Origin: Chloroflexota bacterium
Lineage (GTDB): Bacteria > Chloroflexota > Anaerolineae > J036 > Brachytrichaceae
NCBI GenBank assembly: GCA_030550095.1
Contig: JAUQQA010000025.1
Span: 1 to 37,068, forward strand
DNA: 37,068 bases
Direction of reading: 5' to 3'
The first letter of the stretch is position 1. Every line of letters starts with the position of its first letter. A program made the position numbers and the translations under genes. The notes beneath the pieces are model-generated. The model saw nothing but the letters and a program-made list of their open reading frames with translations, made no database searches and was not told where the DNA came from. Positions 16,073 to 25,023 of this stretch are shown here, in pieces.

Positions 16073-17394
16073 AAACCATCGCCGTTATTGGAGTGGGTTA
16101 CGTCGGCTTGGTCACCGGCGCGTGCCTCGCTGACCTTGGCAACCGCGTGACCTGTCTCGACGTCAACGAGGAGCGCATCGAGAAGCTCAAACAGGGCATC
16201 ATGCCGATTTTCGAGCCTGGGCTGGAAGAGGTGGTGCGGCGCAACGTCGCCGCCGAGCGGCTGTCCTTCACCACCGACTACGACGAAGCCATCAACCGCC
16301 CACCTGCCGATATGGTGTTCATCGCTGTCGGCACACCTGAAGGCGTGGACGGCGAGGCAGACCTGCGCTACGTGCGCGCTGTCGCTGAGCGCATCGCCGA
16401 GGTGATGGACCATCCGCTGATCATCATCAACAAGAGCACGGTGCCCGTCGGCACCGGCGATTGGGTCGCCGACATCGTGCGCAGCCGCCAGCCGCGCCCC
16501 ATCCCCTTCTCTGTGGTGAGCAACCCGGAGTTTTTGCGCGAAGGCTCGGCGATCAGCGACTTCATGAACCCCGACCGCATCGTGCTCGGCTCGCTGGATC
16601 GCGAGGCAGCGCAGCAAGTGGCGCAGCTCTACCTCTCACTGCGCGCGCCGATCTTGATCACCGATCTGCGCACGGCTGAGATGATCAAATACGCCAGCAA
16701 TGCCTTCCTCGCCACCAAAATCTCGTTCATCAACGAGATCGCCAACATCTGCGAGGCGCTCGGCGCTGATGTGAAAGAGGTGGCTGCGGGCATGGGCTAC
16801 GACAAGCGCATCGGGCGCGCCTTCCTCGATGCAGGCATTGGCTACGGCGGTAGCTGCTTCCCCAAGGATGTGAAGGCGCTGGCGCACATGGCGAACATCC
16901 AGGGCAAGCACCCACAATTGCTTGAAGCCGTGATGCAGATCAACGCCGACGCGCGGCGCAGCATCGTCGCCAAGGTGCGCAACTTGATCGGCAACAACAG
17001 CGGCACCTTGCGCAAGCTCGAGGGCAAGGTGGTGGGCGTGTTGGGGTTGGCGTTCAAGCCCAACACCGACGACATCCGCGAGTCGCCCGGCATTGATGTG
17101 ATCCGCATGTTGCAAGCAGACGGCGCCACCATCCGCGCCTATGACCCCGTCGCTATGGAGAACGCCGCGCGCGTGCTCACCAACGTCACCCTCTGCCGCG
17201 ACGCCTACGAAACCGCTGAGGGCTGCGATGCGTTAGTGCTCGCCACAGAGTGGAACGAGTTCAAAAACCTCGACCTGCCGCGCCTGAAACAACTCATGCG
17301 CCAGCCGGTGATCGTGGACGGGCGGAACATCTACGAACCCGCCCTCATGCGTGAACACGGCTTCATCTATCGTGGCGTCGGGCGCGGCTACTAG
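16069..17394 (+). CDS. ugd: UDP-glucose 6-dehydrogenase
   Basis: Oxidises UDP-glucose to UDP-glucuronate with two NAD+, supplying precursors for surface polysaccharides. The 441-residue protein shows the NAD motif GVGYVG at 8-13, the [11 protein letters not shown] segment near 120-130, SNPEFLREG at 151-159, and the catalytic Cys263 in [10 protein letters not shown]. The C-terminal UDP-binding domain has [16 protein letters not shown]. Length and motifs are normal. It overlaps asd by four bases, so translation is probably coupled, and is followed three nt later by the M16 peptidase gene. It could serve the window's glycosyltransferases. Confidence 0.94.
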   Translation: MKTIAVIGVGYVGLVTGACLADLGNRVTCLDVNEERIEKLKQGIMPIFEPGLEEVVRRNVAAERLSFTTDYDEAINRPPADMVFIAVGTPEGVDGEADLRYVRAVAERIAEVMDHPLIIINKSTVPVGTGDWVADIVRSRQPRPIPFSVVSNPEFLREGSAISDFMNPDRIVLGSLDREAAQQVAQLYLSLRAPILITDLRTAEMIKYASNAFLATKISFINEIANICEALGADVKEVAAGMGYDKRIGRAFLDAGIGYGGSCFPKDVKALAHMANIQGKHPQLLEAVMQINADARRSIVAKVRNLIGNNSGTLRKLEGKVVGVLGLAFKPNTDDIRESPGIDVIRMLQADGATIRAYDPVAMENAARVLTNVTLCRDAYETAEGCDALVLATEWNEFKNLDLPRLKQLMRQPVIVDGRNIYEPALMREHGFIYRGVGRGY

Positions 17395-17397
17395 CCG

Positions 17398-18699
17398 ATG
17401 CGCGCCATCACGCGACACACGCTGGAGAACGGCTTGCGCGTGCTGATCCGCGAGGTGCACACTGCACCGCTGGTCGCCGCCTCGATTTGGTACCGCGTTG
17501 GCGTGCGCGATGAGTTGCCCGGCTGGACGGGCGCCTCGCACTGGCTGGAGCACTTGCTCTTCAAGGGCACGCGCCGCTACACCGAGAACGACTTAGACCG
17601 GTTGATCAGCCGCTGTGGGGGCACGAGCAACGCCATGACATGGCTCGATTGCACCGCGTATTACGCAACTGTTCCAGCCGATCAACTGGCGCTCGTGTTG
17701 GACATCGAGGCTGAGCGCATGGCGCACGCGCGATTCACACCCCGCGACGCTGCCCACGAGCGAGACGTGATCCTCAACGAGCGACGCGAGAGCGAGAACG
17801 ACCCCTGGTTCCGCTTGATGGAAGAAGTGCTCGGCGCAGCGTTCCTCGTGCATCCTTACGGGCACGATGCCATCGGCTACAGCACCGACCTGCAACGCCT
17901 CTCCTACGACGACCTGCGCGCCTGGTATCAGCACTTTTACACGCCCGATAACGCCGTGCTCACCCTCGTCGGCGATGTGAACTCCCAGGACGCGCTGCGC
18001 CTCATCGCGCGCACCCTTGGCAAGATCAAACGCCGCACAACCCGCACCGCGTGGTCCATCATCCCGCAGGAGCCAACACAACGCGGCGAACGGCGTGTGG
18101 TGGTTAACGGCGAAGGGCAAACGCATTACCTCGCTTTGCTGTTCCACGCGCCGCCTGCGACCCACCCAGACTTCATGCCGCTCGTGGCGCTGGATGCGGT
18201 GTTGTGCGGTGCGAGCGGCTTGAGCCTCTTCGGCGGCGGCAGCAGCAATCGCAGCAGCCGCCTCAGCCGGTTGCTCGTGGATTCGGGATTGCTCGCCGAG
18301 ATCAGCGGCGGCGTGCTGCCCACGATTGACCCGTACCTCTACGGCTTCTACGCTACCCTCATGCCAACGCACACGCCCGAAGAGGCAGAAGCACGTTTGT
18401 GGGCGATCCTCGCAGAGATACAACGCGAGGGCGTCTCGCCGAGTGAGCTGGAGAAAGCCATCAAGCAAACGCGCGCGCAAGTGGTCTTTGGCACTGAGAG
18501 CACGACCCAGCAAGCGTTTTGGCTAGGCTTCAGCGAGATCGTCGCCGACTACCGCTGGTTCACCACCTTCGCGCAGCGGCTTGCGCGCGTGACTCCAGCA
18601 GACGTGCAGCGCGTGGCGCAGCGATACCTCACGCGCACCAACGCTGTTGTGGGCTGGTACGTGGCCAACGGCGCGAGCGCAGCACACGACGCCATCTGA
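17398..18699 (+). CDS. M16 family zinc peptidase
   Basis: Zinc peptidase of the insulinase/processing-peptidase family. The inverted HxxEH motif is intact (H48-W-L-E51-H52 in ASHWLEHLLFKG), and the third ligand Glu128 follows at the expected 76 residues (ILNERRESEND). A second, inactive M16-like half occupies residues about 210-420, giving 433 residues in total, normal for a one-chain bacterial M16B. No signal peptide is seen, so it is probably cytoplasmic. It follows ugd by three nt and ends 14 bp from the convergent nucleoside hydrolase. The substrate is unknown. Confidence 0.9.
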   Translation: MRAITRHTLENGLRVLIREVHTAPLVAASIWYRVGVRDELPGWTGASHWLEHLLFKGTRRYTENDLDRLISRCGGTSNAMTWLDCTAYYATVPADQLALVLDIEAERMAHARFTPRDAAHERDVILNERRESENDPWFRLMEEVLGAAFLVHPYGHDAIGYSTDLQRLSYDDLRAWYQHFYTPDNAVLTLVGDVNSQDALRLIARTLGKIKRRTTRTAWSIIPQEPTQRGERRVVVNGEGQTHYLALLFHAPPATHPDFMPLVALDAVLCGASGLSLFGGGSSNRSSRLSRLLVDSGLLAEISGGVLPTIDPYLYGFYATLMPTHTPEEAEARLWAILAEIQREGVSPSELEKAIKQTRAQVVFGTESTTQQAFWLGFSEIVADYRWFTTFAQRLARVTPADVQRVAQRYLTRTNAVVGWYVANGASAAHDAI

Positions 18700-18713
18700 A
18701 GGCGCGCAACAGC

Positions 18714-19634
18714 TCACAAGCGCCACGCCTCGGCGATCATCGCCCAAGCGTGCTCAGCATGCACACGCGTGACCACGCGCGCGTTTGGTTCAGGGCTGCG
18801 GCGATCGAGCGCCGTCATCCCACGACCCACATCATGACCCACGTCCACCCATACGCGCGCCTCAATGGTCTCCGCAATCACCGCCTCATCAAGCGCCACA
18901 GCAACAGCAAGCGGATCAGGCAGCGGCACCCCCTGCAAGCCGAAGTGATCGCGCCACGTGTACGCGATGCGAGTCATGGCAGCGAAGAAACGAGCGCGCG
19001 GTGAATCGGCGGCAGCAATTGCCTCGAGTCGCTCAAACGGCATCATCTGCTCGAGCGAGACCTCCCACGGCACCAGCGTGATGCGCGGGAAACGCTCCAG
19101 CACGACGCGCGCCGATTCAGGATCGGCAGCGATGTTGAACTCGGCGGCGGCGGTTTGGTTGCCGCGCGCTTGCCACGCGCCTCCCATCACCACCACACGC
19201 GCAATGCGTTGAGGCAGCGACGGATCAAGGTTGCACGCCAACGCTAAGTTGGTGAGCGGCCCGAGCGTGATCACGCCGAGATCACCGCTATATCGCTGCG
19301 CGAAGCGACAGATCGCCAGCGCAGCATGGAGCGGTTCTGGCGCGCGCTGCGTGCGCGAAAGCCCTGCATCGCCAAGCCCATCCTTGCCATGAAAATCGGC
19401 AGCGTGCACAGGAGGTTGTAACATGGGACGCGCGCAGCCAGCATAGAACGGCAACGGAGCGCCTAGCAAATCGAGCACAGCGCCCACGTTGACGTTCACA
19501 TGCTCCAGCGGCACGTTGCCCCCCACGGTGGTAATGGCGAGCAGCGTAAAGTTTGGGTAACGCCCAGGCACGAAGGGCATCACCAAGCCAATGGCATCGT
19601 CAACGCCTGCGTCGGTGTCAATGATCCAATGCAT
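18714..19634 (-). CDS. Inosine/uridine-preferring nucleoside hydrolase (IUNH family)
   Basis: Calcium-dependent enzyme that cleaves the N-glycosidic bond of ribonucleosides, used in nucleoside salvage. Family motifs are complete: DTDAGVDDA near residues 6-14, TTVGGNV, FHGKDGLGD, AEFNIAADPESA and LPDPLAVA, which together supply the calcium and ribose ligands. I chose the ATG at 19634 because it directly precedes the first strand (MHWIIDTDAG); a TTG at 19661 is possible. It has no obvious promoter of its own and lies 52 bp downstream of tRNA-Gly on the same strand, so read-through from the tRNA promoter is possible. Base specificity cannot be told from sequence. Confidence 0.92.
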   Translation of the reverse strand: MHWIIDTDAGVDDAIGLVMPFVPGRYPNFTLLAITTVGGNVPLEHVNVNVGAVLDLLGAPLPFYAGCARPMLQPPVHAADFHGKDGLGDAGLSRTQRAPEPLHAALAICRFAQRYSGDLGVITLGPLTNLALACNLDPSLPQRIARVVVMGGAWQARGNQTAAAEFNIAADPESARVVLERFPRITLVPWEVSLEQMMPFERLEAIAAADSPRARFFAAMTRIAYTWRDHFGLQGVPLPDPLAVAVALDEAVIAETIEARVWVDVGHDVGRGMTALDRRSPEPNARVVTRVHAEHAWAMIAEAWRL

Positions 19635-19686
19635 GACGGCGGGGGAATCCTCACGGGGCAAGCGGTGCGCTATGAGATCAGCTTAA

Positions 19687-19760
19687 AGCGAGAGACGGGA
19701 TTTGAACCCGCGACCTGTTCCTTGGCAAGGAACCGCTCTACCAGACTGAGCCACTCCCGC
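19687..19760 (-). tRNA. tRNA-Gly (anticodon GCC)
   Basis: Cloverleaf of 74 nt on the minus strand. The acceptor stem is GCGGGAG with CTCTCGC (one G-U pair), the discriminator is U73 as expected for glycine, and the D arm is GCTC/GAGC. The anticodon stem GTTCC/GGAAC encloses the loop TTGCCAA (anticodon GCC), and the T arm contains TTCAAAT. CCA is not encoded. Confidence 0.97.
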
Positions 19761-19771
19761 AACCTGCGTTA

Positions 19772-19777
19772 ATTATA
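19772..19777 (-). promoter_or_regulatory. -10 box of tRNA-Gly
   Basis: Perfect TATAAT on the minus strand, eleven nt before the mature 5' end of the tRNA. No recognisable -35 hexamer. Confidence 0.6.
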
Positions 19778-19844
19778 CTGCGCTGCGCACCTCGCGCGCA
19801 GGAATCTTCGCCTTGCGCGCGCGTGCTCGCGCATCGCCTAGCCC

Positions 19845-19850
19845 TATAAT
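19845..19850 (+). promoter_or_regulatory. -10 box of the aspartate kinase gene
   Basis: Perfect TATAAT followed by 36 nt to the ATG at 19887. Unlike several other promoters here it leaves a leader of about 30 nt, with a modest GAGG ribosome-binding site. Confidence 0.55.
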
Positions 19851-19886
19851 CTCAGCATCTACACTCCACGCGTCGAGGCAAAACCT

Positions 19887-21329
19887 ATGTCCCTCGCTGT
19901 GCTGAAATTCGGCGGCACCTCCGTTGGCGATGCGCACGCCATGCGGCAGACTGTTGCCGTCATCCGCGAAGCCGTTGCGCAATATGACCACGTGGTGGTC
20001 GTCACCTCAGCGATGGGGAAATCCGCCGACCCGAACGACACCGTGAAGGTGACCGACTTGCTGCTTAACGCAGCGCGCGCCGCTGCTGCTGGCGACGCTG
20101 AAGCGTATCGGCGCGCGCGCCGCGCCCTCGCCGATAAACACCACGCCGCAATCGAGGCGCTCATCACTTTGCCCAACGACCGACAGCGCATCAGCGCCGA
20201 AGTGGATGACCTCCTCACGGGGTTCGAGACGTTATGCGCCAGCGTGCAGGTGTTGGGCGAAGTGACGCCGCGCGCGCTGGACACCATCGCTGGCCTGGGC
20301 GAGCGCATGGCAGCGCGCATCCTCGCGGGCGCGCTGCGCAGCGCTGGCTTGCTCGCCGAGGCGCTCGACGCCACCGCGTTCATCATCACCAACGATCGCT
20401 TCCAAGCTGCAACGCCGCTGATGGAGCCAACGCGCGAGAAAACCCGCGCGCACCTGCTGCCGTTGCTCGAGCGCGGCGTGATCCCGGTGGTCACCGGCTT
20501 CATCGGCGCGACGCAGAACGGCATCCCCACCACGCTCGGGCGCGGCGGCAGCGACTACAGCGCCAGCATCATCGCCGCTGCACTCGACGCAGACATTGTG
20601 TTCAACTACACCGACGTGGACGGCGTGCTCACCACAGACCCACGCATTGTGCCCGAAGCACGCACCATCGAAACGCTCACCGCGAAGGAAGTCAGCGAGA
20701 TGGCTTACTTCGGCGCCTCAGTGTTGCACCCGCTCACCATCGCGCCGTTGATGGAGAAGAACATCCCGCTGCGCGTGAAGAACACCTTCAACCCCTCCCA
20801 CCCCGGCACGCTCATCGTCTATGACGACGCAGAGAGCGGCGGCGGTGCGATCAAAGCCGTGACGGCGATCAAGAACGTCAGCATGATCACCGTTGCTGGC
20901 TCAGGCATGAAGGGCGTGCCCGGCATTGCGGGACGCACCTTCATGGCGGTGGCGCGCACGGGCACGAGCGTGTTCATGATCTCACAAGCTTCCAGCGAGC
21001 AAAACATTTGCTTCGTCGTGCCGCGCCAATCCGCGTCTGCGGTGGTGGAGGCGCTCAAGCAGGAGTTCGAGAACGAGATCGCAAACGGCGAAATAGATGG
21101 CGTGTACTCCTTCGACCAAGCCTCGATCATCACGGTGGTCGGCGCAGGCATCTCAGAGACGCCCGGCGTGAGCGGACGTGTGTTCAGCGCGCTCGGCGCA
21201 GAGCGGATCAACGTGTTTGCCATCGCGCAAGGATCGTCGGAATGCGCGATCAGCCTCATCGTCGCCGAGGAGCGCTGCAACGACGCCGTGCGCGCGCTGC
21301 ATCGGCTCACCGAGCCAACACCTGCCTAG
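19887..21329 (+). CDS. lysC: Aspartate kinase, monofunctional, with C-terminal ACT domains
   Basis: Phosphorylates aspartate, the first step toward aspartate semialdehyde. The kinase core begins with KFGGTSVGD (Lys7) and includes TLGRGGSDYSA and the FNYTDVDGVLTTDPR segment. Two ACT domains fill residues about 320-475, with the signatures SQASSEQNICFVV and FAIAQGSSECAISLIV. The length of 480 residues and the roughly 60-residue helical insert after VTDLLLNAAR resemble the AK-III/ThrA type rather than the short Bacillus-like type. Feedback control by an amino acid, probably threonine or lysine, is expected from the ACT domains (inference). Its TAG stop overlaps the convergent serA stop within CTAG. 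Confidence 0.93.
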   Translation: MSLAVLKFGGTSVGDAHAMRQTVAVIREAVAQYDHVVVVTSAMGKSADPNDTVKVTDLLLNAARAAAAGDAEAYRRARRALADKHHAAIEALITLPNDRQRISAEVDDLLTGFETLCASVQVLGEVTPRALDTIAGLGERMAARILAGALRSAGLLAEALDATAFIITNDRFQAATPLMEPTREKTRAHLLPLLERGVIPVVTGFIGATQNGIPTTLGRGGSDYSASIIAAALDADIVFNYTDVDGVLTTDPRIVPEARTIETLTAKEVSEMAYFGASVLHPLTIAPLMEKNIPLRVKNTFNPSHPGTLIVYDDAESGGGAIKAVTAIKNVSMITVAGSGMKGVPGIAGRTFMAVARTGTSVFMISQASSEQNICFVVPRQSASAVVEALKQEFENEIANGEIDGVYSFDQASIITVVGAGISETPGVSGRVFSALGAERINVFAIAQGSSECAISLIVAEERCNDAVRALHRLTEPTPA

Positions 21330-22915
21330 AGCGTCATCTGCTTCGCCCAGAGCACTTCCGGCAAATCGCGCAGCGCCTTCATGGCGTAATCGGGCACGGG
21401 GTTGTCCAAGTTGATGAACGACAACGCGTGATCGCCGGGACGCGTGCGCCCAAGGCGATACTCGGCGATGTTCACATAGTTCGCGCCGAGGATCGTGCCC
21501 ACACGCCCGATCACACCCGGCACGTCGCGCGAGGAGATCACCAACACCAGTCCCTCTGGCACAGCGTCAATGCGGAAGCCGTCAATCTGCACGATGCGCG
21601 GTTCGCTGCCGTCGAACAGCGTGCCCGCAACGGTGCGCGTCTCTTGGTCGGTGGTGATGCGGCAAGAGACCAAATTGGTGTAATCGCTGCTGGTGAGGTT
21701 GACCGCCTGCGTCACGATGATGCCGCGCTCGTTGGCGATGACCGGCGCATTGACGAAGTTCACGCGCTCGCTGCCCAACATGGGCGCTAGCAAGCCGCGC
21801 AGCAGCGCCACCGTGAGCGGCTTCACATGTGGGCTGACGTCAGGACCGCGATACTCCACCTCCACGCGCTGCAAGCGCCCTTCCATCAAGCTCGCCTGCA
21901 ACTTGCCGAGCTTCTCCGCGAGCGCCAAGTAGGGACGAATGACCGGCAGCGCAGCAGGATCAATCGGCGGGAAGTTCACGGCATTGCGCACCTCGCGCTC
22001 GTGCAGCGCATCGAGCACTTGCTCGGCGATCTGAATTGACACATCGCGCTGTGCCTCCAGCGTGCTTGCGCCTAGATGTGGGGTGACCACTACGTTGGGC
22101 AGCTTGAAGATCGGATGATCGGCAGGCGGCGGCTCTTCCTCGAACACGTCGAGCGCAGCGCCGGCAAGCTTGCCGCTGACGAGCGCTTCGTAGAGCGCTT
22201 GCGTGTCCACCAAAGCGCCGCGCGCCACGTTGATCAAGCGCGCGCCGGGCTTCATCTTCGCGATCGCCTCTGCATTGATCAAGCCGCGGCTGGTCGGCGT
22301 GAGCGAGGAGTGAAGCGTGATGAAGTCGCTTTGTGCCAGCAGCTCATCCAGCGACACCAAAGCCACCTTTGCGGTGCGCGCAGCTTCCTCGTTCACGTAG
22401 GGGTCATAGGCGATCACTTCCATGCCGAACGCTTGCGCGCGGCGCGCCACTTGTGCACCGATGCGCCCGAAGCCAATGATGCCCAAGACGCGCCCTTGCA
22501 ACTGCACCCCGATGAACTTGCTGCGCGTCCACTCGCCGCGGCGCAGCGAGGCGTCGGCTTGGGGGATGTTGCGCGCCAGCGCCAACATCATCGCCATCGT
22601 GTGCTCACAGGTGGCGATGGTGTTTGCCTGTGGCGTGTTCATCACGATGATGCCGCGGCGCGTCGCGGCGTCCACGTCAATCGTGTCCACGCCGATCCCC
22701 GCGCGCCCGATCACGCGCAAGCGCTCTGCATGTGCGATCACCTCAGCGTCAACCTTGGTCTCGCTGCGCACGATCAGCGCGTCGGCTTCGCGCACGCGCG
22801 CGAGCAGCTCAGCGCGAGAAAGCCTCTTGGCAACGTCCAGCTTCACCTGCGGATCAGCCCGCAGAACCTCTAATCCGGCTTCAGAGAGATCATCTGGGAT
22901 GAGGATCGTGAACAT
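21326..22915 (-). CDS. serA: D-3-phosphoglycerate dehydrogenase (long, ASB and ACT domain form)
   Basis: Oxidises 3-phosphoglycerate to 3-phosphohydroxypyruvate, the first step of serine synthesis. Residues 1-310 are the dehydrogenase core with the NAD motif GFGRIG (148-153) and catalytic residues Arg232 (NVARGAL), a Glu near 261 (VFEEEPP) and His280 (VTPHLGAST). An allosteric substrate-binding domain (about 320-450) and a C-terminal ACT domain (about 455-529, starting GLVLVISSRDVPGVIGRVG) follow, as in type I SerA of 525-530 residues. The ACT domain implies serine feedback. It begins 12 nt after the stop of the upstream FAD-subunit gene and probably shares its promoter. Confidence 0.95.
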   Translation of the reverse strand: MFTILIPDDLSEAGLEVLRADPQVKLDVAKRLSRAELLARVREADALIVRSETKVDAEVIAHAERLRVIGRAGIGVDTIDVDAATRRGIIVMNTPQANTIATCEHTMAMMLALARNIPQADASLRRGEWTRSKFIGVQLQGRVLGIIGFGRIGAQVARRAQAFGMEVIAYDPYVNEEAARTAKVALVSLDELLAQSDFITLHSSLTPTSRGLINAEAIAKMKPGARLINVARGALVDTQALYEALVSGKLAGAALDVFEEEPPPADHPIFKLPNVVVTPHLGASTLEAQRDVSIQIAEQVLDALHEREVRNAVNFPPIDPAALPVIRPYLALAEKLGKLQASLMEGRLQRVEVEYRGPDVSPHVKPLTVALLRGLLAPMLGSERVNFVNAPVIANERGIIVTQAVNLTSSDYTNLVSCRITTDQETRTVAGTLFDGSEPRIVQIDGFRIDAVPEGLVLVISSRDVPGVIGRVGTILGANYVNIAEYRLGRTRPGDHALSFINLDNPVPDYAMKALRDLPEVLWAKQMTL

Positions 22916-22927
22916 ACGCGAATGCGC

Positions 22928-23800
22928 CTAGGCGTAGAGCGTTGTGCGTTGGGCGGCTTGCATCAGAGCGCGGCGCGTGAGCACGCCGACGAGGTGCCGA
23001 CGTTGCTCTGCCGTGCCGCGCACATCTGTGATCGGTCGCGCAAGAGCTTGTGCAGCACGCGCAGCTTCTTCAAACGCTTCCGGTGAGGGAGCTTTGCCGA
23101 TGAGCACCTCGGCTGCCTCGCGCGCCAGCAGCGGCGTGGGCGCGACGGCACCAAGCGCGATGCGCGCGTCCACGATCTGCCCCTCGCGTACGGTGATCGC
23201 AGCGCCCACGCCAACCACCGCGATGTCCATTTCGTTGCGCGGCGTGAAGCGCAAATACGCGGCGCCAAAACCAGGTGGCGGCGGCGGCAACTTAAAGCTC
23301 ACCACCAACTCATCAGGCTGCAACACCGTTTTGCCTGGTCCAAGGAAGAAATCCTCAAGCGCAAGGGTGCGCGTGCCGCGCGCCGAGGCGATCACCACAA
23401 CTGCGCGGTGCACCATGAGCGCTGGGATCGAATCGCCCGCCGGCGAAGCGGTGCACACGTTGCCGCCGAGCGTCGCGCGCCCTTGGATTGCCACGCCGCC
23501 GATCAGCTTAACGGCGTCCATCAAGCCCGGATAGGCAGCGGCAAGCGCTGCATGGCTGTAGATGCGGTAACACGGCACAGCAGCGCCGATAATCGCGCCC
23601 GTTTGCGGATCGAACGACAGCACGTTGAGGTCTGGGATGCGTTTGACATCCACGACGACGTTAGCAAAACGCCGGCGTTCGCGCAACTGCACGATGAGAT
23701 CGGTGCCACCACTCAAGCAGCGCGCGCCCTCGCCTTCTCGGGCTAGCACTGCAAGCGCTTCTGCAAGCGATGTGGGGCGAACATAGGAGAAGGCTTGCAT
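22928..23800 (-). CDS. CoxM/XdhB-like FAD-binding subunit of a molybdenum hydroxylase
   Basis: Medium subunit of the CO-dehydrogenase/xanthine-dehydrogenase class, which carries FAD between the iron-sulfur and electron-acceptor sites. The 290-residue protein has the FAD loop LSGGTDLIVQLRE (29-41), the second FAD motif ATLGGNVCTASPAGDS near 107-122, and a C-terminal CO_deh_flav_C domain (RGTAEQRRHLVGVLTRRAL). The start at 23800 begins MQAFSYVRP, the standard N-terminus, seven nt after a TATCTT -10 box. The large molybdopterin and small [2Fe-2S] subunit genes that normally adjoin it are absent; serA follows instead. Its partners must be encoded elsewhere, or it acts alone. Confidence 0.9.
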   Translation of the reverse strand: MQAFSYVRPTSLAEALAVLAREGEGARCLSGGTDLIVQLRERRRFANVVVDVKRIPDLNVLSFDPQTGAIIGAAVPCYRIYSHAALAAAYPGLMDAVKLIGGVAIQGRATLGGNVCTASPAGDSIPALMVHRAVVVIASARGTRTLALEDFFLGPGKTVLQPDELVVSFKLPPPPPGFGAAYLRFTPRNEMDIAVVGVGAAITVREGQIVDARIALGAVAPTPLLAREAAEVLIGKAPSPEAFEEAARAAQALARPITDVRGTAEQRRHLVGVLTRRALMQAAQRTTLYA

Positions 23801-23807
23801 AGCACAA

Positions 23808-23838
23808 AAGATAGCACACTTGCGGCACGTGCTATAAC
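23808..23838. promoter_or_regulatory. Divergent mirrored promoters with a 7-bp dyad
   Basis: ATAGCAC (23811-23817) and GTGCTAT (23829-23835) are inverted repeats with an 11-bp spacer. Each arm ends in a -10 box: TATAAC on the plus strand (23833-23838, 12 nt before the TPR ATG) and TATCTT on the minus strand (23813-23808, seven nt before the FAD-subunit ATG). Both carry a TGC immediately before the box, matching extended -10 promoters, and neither has a clear -35. Confidence 0.55.
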
Positions 23839-23850
23839 CCACGTTCGCCG

Positions 23851-25023
23851 ATGCGAACTCGTGGTTTCAGGCGCGAACGCAGCGGATTTGGGTGTGTGAG
23901 CGTGCTGTTCTTGCTTGGAGCGGTGCTGGCGCTGGCTGGCTACGTGCTCGTGCAGGTGCGCTTGGGCAATGTGCCACAGTTTGCGCGCACCGCGCGCTCC
24001 TTACCCACGCTCGCGCTCACACCCACGCCCACGCTAAGCCTGGAGACGTTTCTCCAGCGTGCCGAGGAAGCCGAACAGCGCGGCGACTACCGCACAGCGC
24101 TTGAGTTCTACGATCGGGCAAGCCGGCGTCGCCCCAACGACGCAGAGCTGCATCAACGCGCTGCGCGCCTCCTGGTGTTCCTCGGGCAACCTCAGAAGGC
24201 AGAGCAACGCGCTCGGCGCGCATTGGAGATCGATCCTAGCCACTTCCCTTCCAAGGCAGTGCTGTGCATGGCGCTCGATTGGCAAAAGCGCATCGCTGAA
24301 GCAGTGGCGATCTGCCGCAGCGTGGTAGAGACCAATCCAAACTACGCGCGCGGCTACGCTTATCTCGCTGAGGCGCTTGCCGATGCAGGCGATTTTGAAG
24401 CTGCACGCCAAGCAGCACAAACCGCCGTCGAGCTCGCGCCAAACGACGTAGATGTGCTGCGCAACTTGGGCTACGTGTACGATGTGTTTGGTCGCTACGA
24501 CCTCGCGCTGTACCACTACCGACGTGCCCTGGAACAAAACCCGAACTTGCCTCACGTGCTAAACGCGATCGGGCGCATTCACTTCGTGCGCGGACGCAGC
24601 GCCGACGCCGTGAGCACATTTCGCCGCGTGCTCGAGATCGACCCGCAGAACGTTGAGGCGCACTACCGCCTGGGCGTCGTCTTTCAGACGCTGGGTGAAT
24701 TTGGGCAAGCGCGCGTCGCGCTCGACAAAGCCATTGAACTTGACCCAACCTTCGTGCGCGCGCTCACGCAGCGCGGCTCACTCAACTTCCAAACGCGCAA
24801 CTACTTCGGCTCGGTCGAGGATTACGAGCGCGCGATCCAAGCTGCGCAGCTTACGGGCGAGAAGCTCACCGCGATTGACTACGTGAACTTGGGCTTTGCC
24901 TACCGCTGGATTCAGCAATGCGACAAAGCAATCAGCGCATGGGACACCGCGAGCGCGCTGGCGCCGAACGATGAGACGGTGCAAAACTATGTGCGCGCCG
25001 GCTATCGTCAATGCGGTCGCTGA
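23851..25023 (+). CDS. Membrane-anchored tetratricopeptide repeat protein
   Basis: A 390-residue protein with a basic N-terminus, one membrane segment (residues about 15-36), a Thr/Pro linker (LALTPTPTLS) and then continuous TPR units from about residue 65 to the end. Repeats such as YRTALEFYDRASRRRPND, FEAARQAAQTAVELAPND, YDLALYHYRRALEQNPN and SADAVSTFRRVLEIDPQN fit the 34-residue consensus. TPRs bind protein partners, probably outside the membrane given the N-terminal anchor (inference). No catalytic domain is present. It is a single-gene unit whose last 16 nt overlap the convergent permease gene. Confidence 0.88.
   Translation: MRTRGFRRERSGFGCVSVLFLLGAVLALAGYVLVQVRLGNVPQFARTARSLPTLALTPTPTLSLETFLQRAEEAEQRGDYRTALEFYDRASRRRPNDAELHQRAARLLVFLGQPQKAEQRARRALEIDPSHFPSKAVLCMALDWQKRIAEAVAICRSVVETNPNYARGYAYLAEALADAGDFEAARQAAQTAVELAPNDVDVLRNLGYVYDVFGRYDLALYHYRRALEQNPNLPHVLNAIGRIHFVRGRSADAVSTFRRVLEIDPQNVEAHYRLGVVFQTLGEFGQARVALDKAIELDPTFVRALTQRGSLNFQTRNYFGSVEDYERAIQAAQLTGEKLTAIDYVNLGFAYRWIQQCDKAISAWDTASALAPNDETVQNYVRAGYRQCGR

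Noticed and set aside
15553-16617. Minus-strand open frame of about 350 codons opposite asd and ugd
   Set aside because: Composition follows the codon bias of the real genes and no family is recognisable.
21827-22873. Plus-strand open frames opposite serA
   Set aside because: Shadow of serA; His/Arg/Ala-rich translation with no motif.
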